Assembly (NCBI GenBank): GCA_004802705.1
Contig: SGPL01000329.1
Span: 1-38,396 of the forward strand
Source of the DNA: Bondarzewia mesenterica
Taxonomy: Eukaryota > Basidiomycota > Agaricomycetes > Russulales > Bondarzewiaceae
DNA length: 38,396 bases
Reading direction: 5' to 3'
Positions 34,251-38,396 of this stretch are shown piece by piece. The notes below the pieces were generated by a model. It had not been told where the DNA came from. It saw only the letters and a program-made list of their open reading frames with translations, and did not search any database. The translations under genes and the position numbers were made by a program. The stretch's first letter is position 1. Each line of letters opens with the position of its first letter.

Positions 34251-36023
34251 ACCTTCACTCCTTCTGCCTCATATTCTGAATCTGTGCTACCAATCTCTGG
34301 ACCTCCGCTGAATAAATTCCAACATGCTTCTGCTCTCACGATGATTTCAAATCATACTGATCTTTTCCGCATTGTCACTCTGATCAACGTAGATCGTTTT
34401 GCTCAATTACTCTCAGATCATCTGAACTGCCCTTTTGTTGATTCTGTCATATCTAGTCTTCATTAAGGATTCTGGCCGGCAGCGGACACCTCAGATCTAT
34501 CTTACCCTGATACCTGGGATAACTCGGCTCGCCCTTTGCATGAGGAGTCTCAAGTTGACTTTGCGCGGCACCATATAGCTGAGGAGGAGGCAGTAGGACA
34601 ATTTTTGCATCCCTTTGGTCCAGAACTCCTACCCGCTATGTACAGTATGCCCTTCGGTGTGGTGCCCAAGCTGAATTCGGAGAAGTATAGAATGGTTATT
34701 GACCACAGTGCTGAACCATTCTCTTTAAACTTCTTAATTCAGCCACACCAGTCTACTGCTCAACTTAATAACATTCACGATCTCAGGCGTTATTTGCGTA
34801 GGGTGCTCCGAGAACACCAAGACTGACTGATCACCCTATTCAAGTCAGATGTTTCCCATGCCTACCGGTGCCTGCCGATGCACCCCCTGTGGCAGTTGAA
34901 GCAGGTTATCACTTTTGAGGGTGAGCACAGAGTTGACCGCTGCAATATTATCGGCAATCAAAAGGGTGGTGATCTGTGGTGCGCATTCATGAGTCTTGTG
35001 CTCTGGATTGCTATCTTTGTTCGAGGAATCTCAGACCTTCTGGCCTATGTCGATGATGCTTTTTTATGGGAATTTGAAGATAACATAGCTTGGTATGCAC
35101 CATACAGCAAATTCCTTCCACAAAAGCAATCAGATCTTCTAGAGCTATGGGATGAACTGGGGATTCCTCACGACTGCGCTAAGCAAATCTATGGCACGCC
35201 GCTCCTGATTATCGGTTTTGAGGTTGATGCGAAGCTGATGAAAGTGAGCTTATCAAAGGAGAAGTGTGGAGAGTTAGTTGAAGAAATCCGACGTTTCAGT
35301 CACCGAACGAAGTCCACCCATCGATGCCCACTCCGAGAGTTCCAACGCTTAGCGGGATGGGTCAATTAGTCTCTCAACGTCTTTCCCTTGCTTCGACCTG
35401 GGCTCAGCCTCCTATACGATAAAATATCCAACAAACTGCACCCCCATCAGCTTGTTGAGCTCAGTGTCGGGCTATCTCGAGAGCTAGAATGGCTTGCATC
35501 CCATATCAAACGAGATGACAGAACATTCTTTCTGGATTCAGTCGCTTGGGGCGTTGACGATGCTGATATTATTATTTATGGGGACGCTTCACTCCTCGGC
35601 CTTGGTTTTTAGTCGCCACGATTTTACTCGGGCTTCCACTCGGACCTGCCAAATGTTGTAGAAAAGGTCCGAAATAGGATCTTCTTTTATGAAGCCCTAA
35701 CCGTTGTCTGCGCTTTGCAATGGGCGACAACACTTATCCCACGCCCATCTCGCATCATCATCTTCTCAGACAACTCAAACACTGTCGACCTCTTTGATAC
35801 GCTTCGAGCCAAACCGGTTTATAACTCCTTACTGCGTTTCACCATTGACCTTCTCATTCACACGGGTGTTGATCTTCGCGTTCTTCACATTCCAGGAGAG
35901 ATGAACTCCGTAGCGGATGCACTCTCTCGCGGAGACCACCAGCGAGCCATACATCTGGTTCCCCATCTCTCTATCACTGAGATTCAACCCCCTCGAGATG
36001 CGCTGGGGGCTGTGGGATTATGA
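34251..36023 (+). pseudogene. Ngaro reverse transcriptase / RNase H with four in-frame stops
   Basis: A single frame is readable from after a TAG at 34248 to the TGA at 36021-36023. RT motifs are PFGVVPKLNSEKYRMVIDHS, FKSDVSHAYRCLPMHPLWQL (motif A aspartate), LAYVDDAFLWEFED (YVDD catalytic pair) and GFEVDAKLMKVSLS. RNase H parts are IIIYGDASLLGLGF, FYEALTVVCALQWA, IIFSDNSNTVDLF and IPGEMNSVADALSRG, giving the D-E-D residues. Stops are TAA 34464-34466, TGA 34824-34826, TAG 35367-35369 and TAG 35610-35612. The last three sit where related proteins have Trp. All four are explained by single C-to-T or G-to-A changes. The start is unclear: no ATG directly follows gag, so another expression route is possible. 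Confidence 0.85.
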
Positions 36024-37024
36024 ACCTCGACCTCTCGCAGTCGTCCAAGCAACCACACAGGTTGCCTTGGACGACAGAACGGCTTCAAAGAGAACGCGCG
36101 ATCGCGATCGGCTTCTCTCTTGAGCGCAGTTCCAGACTATCGTACACATCCGCTCTCAATTCTTACATCTCTTTCTGCCATCTTCACAACTTTCCCTTGG
36201 ACCCTAACCCCGACACCCTTTCATTCTTCGTGGTTTACATGTGCCATCACATTCGACCACAATCAGTCGAATCTTACCTCTCTGGCATATGCAATCAGCT
36301 CGAACCATTCTTCCCACATGTCTGCACTGCTCACAAATCACCACTGGTCACACGCACTCTCAAAGGCTGCAAAAAACAATTTAACTCACCACCATCTCGC
36401 AAGCGTCCTCTATCGCGTTCTGACCTCACCATGCTCCTCTCATCTTATTCGTCCTCGAAAAACCATGACGATCTCCTATTTCTCGCTCTTATCACCACGG
36501 GATTCCATGCCCTCATGCGGCTTGGAGAACTCGTCTGGCCCGATAACGCTGCCTTACGAGACTGGCGAAAAGTAACCTTGCGTAGTACTGTCCATATTCT
36601 TCCGCATGGTTTTGAGTTTTTCTTACCCTACCAAAAAACTGACAAATTCTACGAAGGCGACAGAATCATCGTCCCTATGCTACGTTCACCTGATGACCCC
36701 GTTCTTCCTTTCATACGCTATCTGCAGTCTCGCGACCATCTACACCCCGTTCTTCCACACCTCTGGACTCGGCTCGACGGCTCCATCCCGACACGCTCAT
36801 GGTTCATCCACCGTCTCCGGCAACATTTCCCAAACGACGTTGCCGGACACTCTTTGCATTCGGGTGGCGCCACAGCCCTCGCAGAGGATGGAGTCACGCC
36901 CGAGTTTATCCAACGAGCGGGTCGATGGTCGTCCGACGCCTTTGAACGATATATTCGTAAACACCCATTTCTTCTCATTGCTCTATTATTCAACACACGT
37001 TTACCGACCTCTCACTCACACTAA
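36020..37024 (+). CDS. Ngaro tyrosine recombinase (integrase), intact frame
   Basis: 334 residues, no stop. It would join the circular DNA copy to the chromosome by strand exchange. An N-terminal helical core-binding domain (about 30-115: SRLSYTSALNSYISFC, RPQSVESYLSGICNQL) precedes the catalytic domain. Catalytic candidates are Arg167 (GFHALMRLGELVW), Lys206 (PYQKTDKF), His277, Trp303 (RAGRWSSDAF) and nucleophile Tyr311 (FERYIRKHP). In the H-x-x-R box the sequence is GHSLHSGGATALAE, so the second arginine is His280. One CGT-to-CAT change would explain it and would probably impair activity. The start ATG overlaps the RT stop as ATGA (36020-36023), suggesting coupled reinitiation. Confidence 0.9.
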   Translation: MNLDLSQSSKQPHRLPWTTERLQRERAIAIGFSLERSSRLSYTSALNSYISFCHLHNFPLDPNPDTLSFFVVYMCHHIRPQSVESYLSGICNQLEPFFPHVCTAHKSPLVTRTLKGCKKQFNSPPSRKRPLSRSDLTMLLSSYSSSKNHDDLLFLALITTGFHALMRLGELVWPDNAALRDWRKVTLRSTVHILPHGFEFFLPYQKTDKFYEGDRIIVPMLRSPDDPVLPFIRYLQSRDHLHPVLPHLWTRLDGSIPTRSWFIHRLRQHFPNDVAGHSLHSGGATALAEDGVTPEFIQRAGRWSSDAFERYIRKHPFLLIALLFNTRLPTSHSH

Positions 37025-37058
37025 AAAACATTACTTCTAAATTTTAGCTTCCTCCATA

Positions 37059-37214
37059 CGTTTTTCCTTACCGACACGTCCTACTACCTATAAATCAAAA
37101 AAGCGGGCCGACTCGTGTTTTGTGCGAGCGGCCGCGTTTGGACCTACTTTGCTGTTTGGATTCAGTTTCCCGACGAGTCGGGCCCATGCCACCTCAGGAG
37201 AACGACAGGATTAA
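37059..37214 (+). repeat. Ngaro internal repeat B1
   Basis: 156 bp; identical to B2 apart from two compensating T-run length changes. It contains CCCGACGAGTCGGG (37169-37182), a perfect 6-bp hairpin stem. GGGCCGACTCG (37105-37115) is also inverted near 37174-37185. Confidence 0.93.
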
Positions 37215-37615
37215 GGGAGATTCAACTCGTTTAATGAGAGTTTAATCCTGGTGGTTTTCCCACGGAGCGCATTGTGCCAGCAAGCCGCGCTCGCGCGGCG
37301 CTCTTCTTAGATGCTCTCCGTCGAGCACTTTATCACCCCTGCCTTTCGTTGGGCACTTGCCCACACCTGCTCTCCGTCGAGCACCTTTCACACCTGCTCT
37401 CCGTTGAGCACGTCACAGCGTCCGCGATGACGTTGCATCCGCTCCGCACGTGCCGCGGGCAGACGCATTTCAAGGGGGGCCGCGCGGTCTCTACCTCCTT
37501 GTCTTGCTCCCGTTCTGCCCAGGTACAGTGCCCCTTGCTTTGTAGCAACGTTGTCCATCGCTAACGGGTCGTGCTCTTGTTTCTGTTCAGTTTCTCCTGT
37601 ATACATTTCCGTGAC
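37215..37615 (+). repeat. Ngaro internal repeat A2
   Basis: 401 bp, starting the base after B1. It matches A1 but keeps the CpG sites that A1 has lost. The B1-A2 junction resembles the junction expected in a circular intermediate. Confidence 0.93.
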
Positions 37616-37650
37616 CCTCCTCTCCCTCCCTTTTCTACACAAAGTAGTAC

Positions 37651-37806
37651 CGTTTTTCCTTACCGACACGTCCTACTACCTATAAATCAAAAAAGCGGGC
37701 CGACTCGTGTTTTGTGCGAGCGGCCGCGTTTTGGACCTACTTGCTGTTTGGATTCAGTTTCCCGACGAGTCGGGCCCATGCCACCTCAGGAGAACGACAG
37801 GATTAA
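37651..37806 (+). repeat. Ngaro right terminal repeat B2
   Basis: 156 bp, no substitution relative to B1. It is separated from A2 by 35 unique bases (37616-37650). It ends ACAGGATTAA at the right border of the element. Confidence 0.93.
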
Positions 37807-38396
37807 CTTCCCATAATTGTATTTTATTGCCCTGTGGTGTACAACTCTATTTCCTATGCAGTATTTCGCAGCCAAGTAATCTAGCGTGCGACACCAACAT
37901 ATGTGTCCCTTCTCATCAGAGCAATGACTGCAAATGAAGGGCAAACAGAGATGCAAGGTCATGTCGGAAAGCTAGACGCAACAAATCACAACAATTGATT
38001 AAAGATGCCCTGAACAAACTGCGTCAAGTACACAATCTCAAGCTACGAGTTGGAGATGACGGTTAGGTTGAGAGGGCCCCGCCTCGACTTCAGGCTTATA
38101 TCGAGACGAATCGCGATTCTGCTCATGAAACTGGAAATGGCTGCATCCCATTGACAGATCCTGGCTCATGTCGGAGGGGGAGAATGTGAAAGGCAAGCCA
38201 AATTCTAACTCACCGCTTGCGAAGGCCATCTACGAGCCCGCATTGACATCATGGTCCGACAACCTCACACAATAAATTAAAAAGGAGCGGATTAGCTCAA
38301 GGTTAGCTTCTCATCACTATCCCCAGTCTAATAGATGCCCAAAGAACAAAAAGCTAACAGGTGCGACGACAAGCTACTACATACAAAACGAGTTCA
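37807..38396. other. right flank, no convincing gene
   Basis: A minus-strand frame (38229-38038, starting MAFASGELEF) has a GTGAGT directly after its fifth codon and could be part of a small spliced gene, but no domain or longer exon chain supports it. GATTAGCTCAAGGTTAGC at 38289-38306 resembles a tRNA box A without a matching box B. Confidence 0.35.

Larger units (their letters stand above)
32454..37806 (+). mobile_element. Ngaro-type (DIRS order) tyrosine-recombinase retrotransposon, 5353 bp
   Basis: The order is A1 (32454-32855), gag, RT/RNase H, YR, B1 (37059-37214), A2 (37215-37615), B2 (37651-37806). Split direct repeats A1...B1-A2-B2, with B1 directly abutting A2, are the hallmark of Ngaro/PAT-type elements. 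These make a circular DNA intermediate and integrate by tyrosine recombinase without target-site duplication. No methyltransferase domain was seen, which fits Ngaro rather than PAT or DIRS1. The left flank ends ATATTT and the right flank begins CTTCCC; no duplication is seen. Gag and RT carry in-frame stops, so this copy is non-autonomous. Confidence 0.9.

Noticed and set aside
32454..37615. Reading the A repeats as LTRs of a Gypsy or Copia element
   Set aside because: No protease or DDE integrase is present, the right end continues past A2 into B2, and a tyrosine recombinase is encoded; the split-repeat Ngaro structure explains all of this.
38285..38360. tRNA-like box A near the right end
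   Set aside because: No box B at the right distance and no cloverleaf.

Overview
The window is nuclear DNA of a filamentous fungus, almost certainly a mushroom-forming basidiomycete (Agaricomycetes). The signs are many short introns (about 50-110 nt) with GTRNGT donors, single genes on both strands, a DASH-complex subunit, a BTB-like family and a six-hairpin glycosidase of mushroom type, and an Ngaro-type tyrosine-recombinase retrotransposon. Scattered single N bases occur only between 7887 and 11445. Several otherwise well-conserved genes carry one-base indels, mostly at short mononucleotide runs, so draft-quality consensus is likely.

Layout. 1-26100 is a normal gene-bearing region: a possible gene tail at the left edge; histone H1 (+, 930-2090); a gene-poor stretch containing a tandem duplication of about 0.5 kb (4703-5692); a TilS-like tRNA(Ile)-lysidine synthase (-, 6150-8643); a YTHDF-type m6A reader (-, 9606-12359); a Gfd2/YDR514C-like RNase H-fold protein (+, 12996-14537); inositol-3-phosphate synthase INO1 (-, 14942-16880); an AGC-type kinase with DFA in place of DFG (+, 18149-19824); a BTB-like protein (-, 20880-21890); a decayed unknown gene (22557-23600); DASH subunit DAD3 (+, 24087-24524); and Arp2/3 subunit ARPC1 (-, 24600-26094).

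26100-38396 is a degenerate, mobile-element-rich region: a broken C2HC/coiled-coil gene; a glycosidase pseudogene with three in-frame stops and a foreign tail; a tRNA-derived SINE-like head followed by a 43-bp minisatellite; an unknown gene with a degenerate zinc-protease-like helix (31431-32354); and a complete 5.35-kb Ngaro-type retrotransposon (32454-37806). The element has split direct repeats in the order A1-gag-RT/RNase H-YR-B1-A2-B2.

The genes do not form one pathway. The host genes are mostly housekeeping: chromatin, tRNA modification, mRNA fate, inositol synthesis, kinetochore and actin. Three promoters (histone H1, kinase, DAD3) share a GTGAC + CAACGCGT module that contains an MCB-like ACGCGT core. 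The most notable system is the retrotransposon. Its left copy of the 400-bp repeat has decayed almost only by CpG transitions, while its right-hand repeats are near-perfect. Its gag and RT frames are broken only by stops consistent with C-to-T or G-to-A changes, while the recombinase frame stays open but has lost a catalytic arginine.
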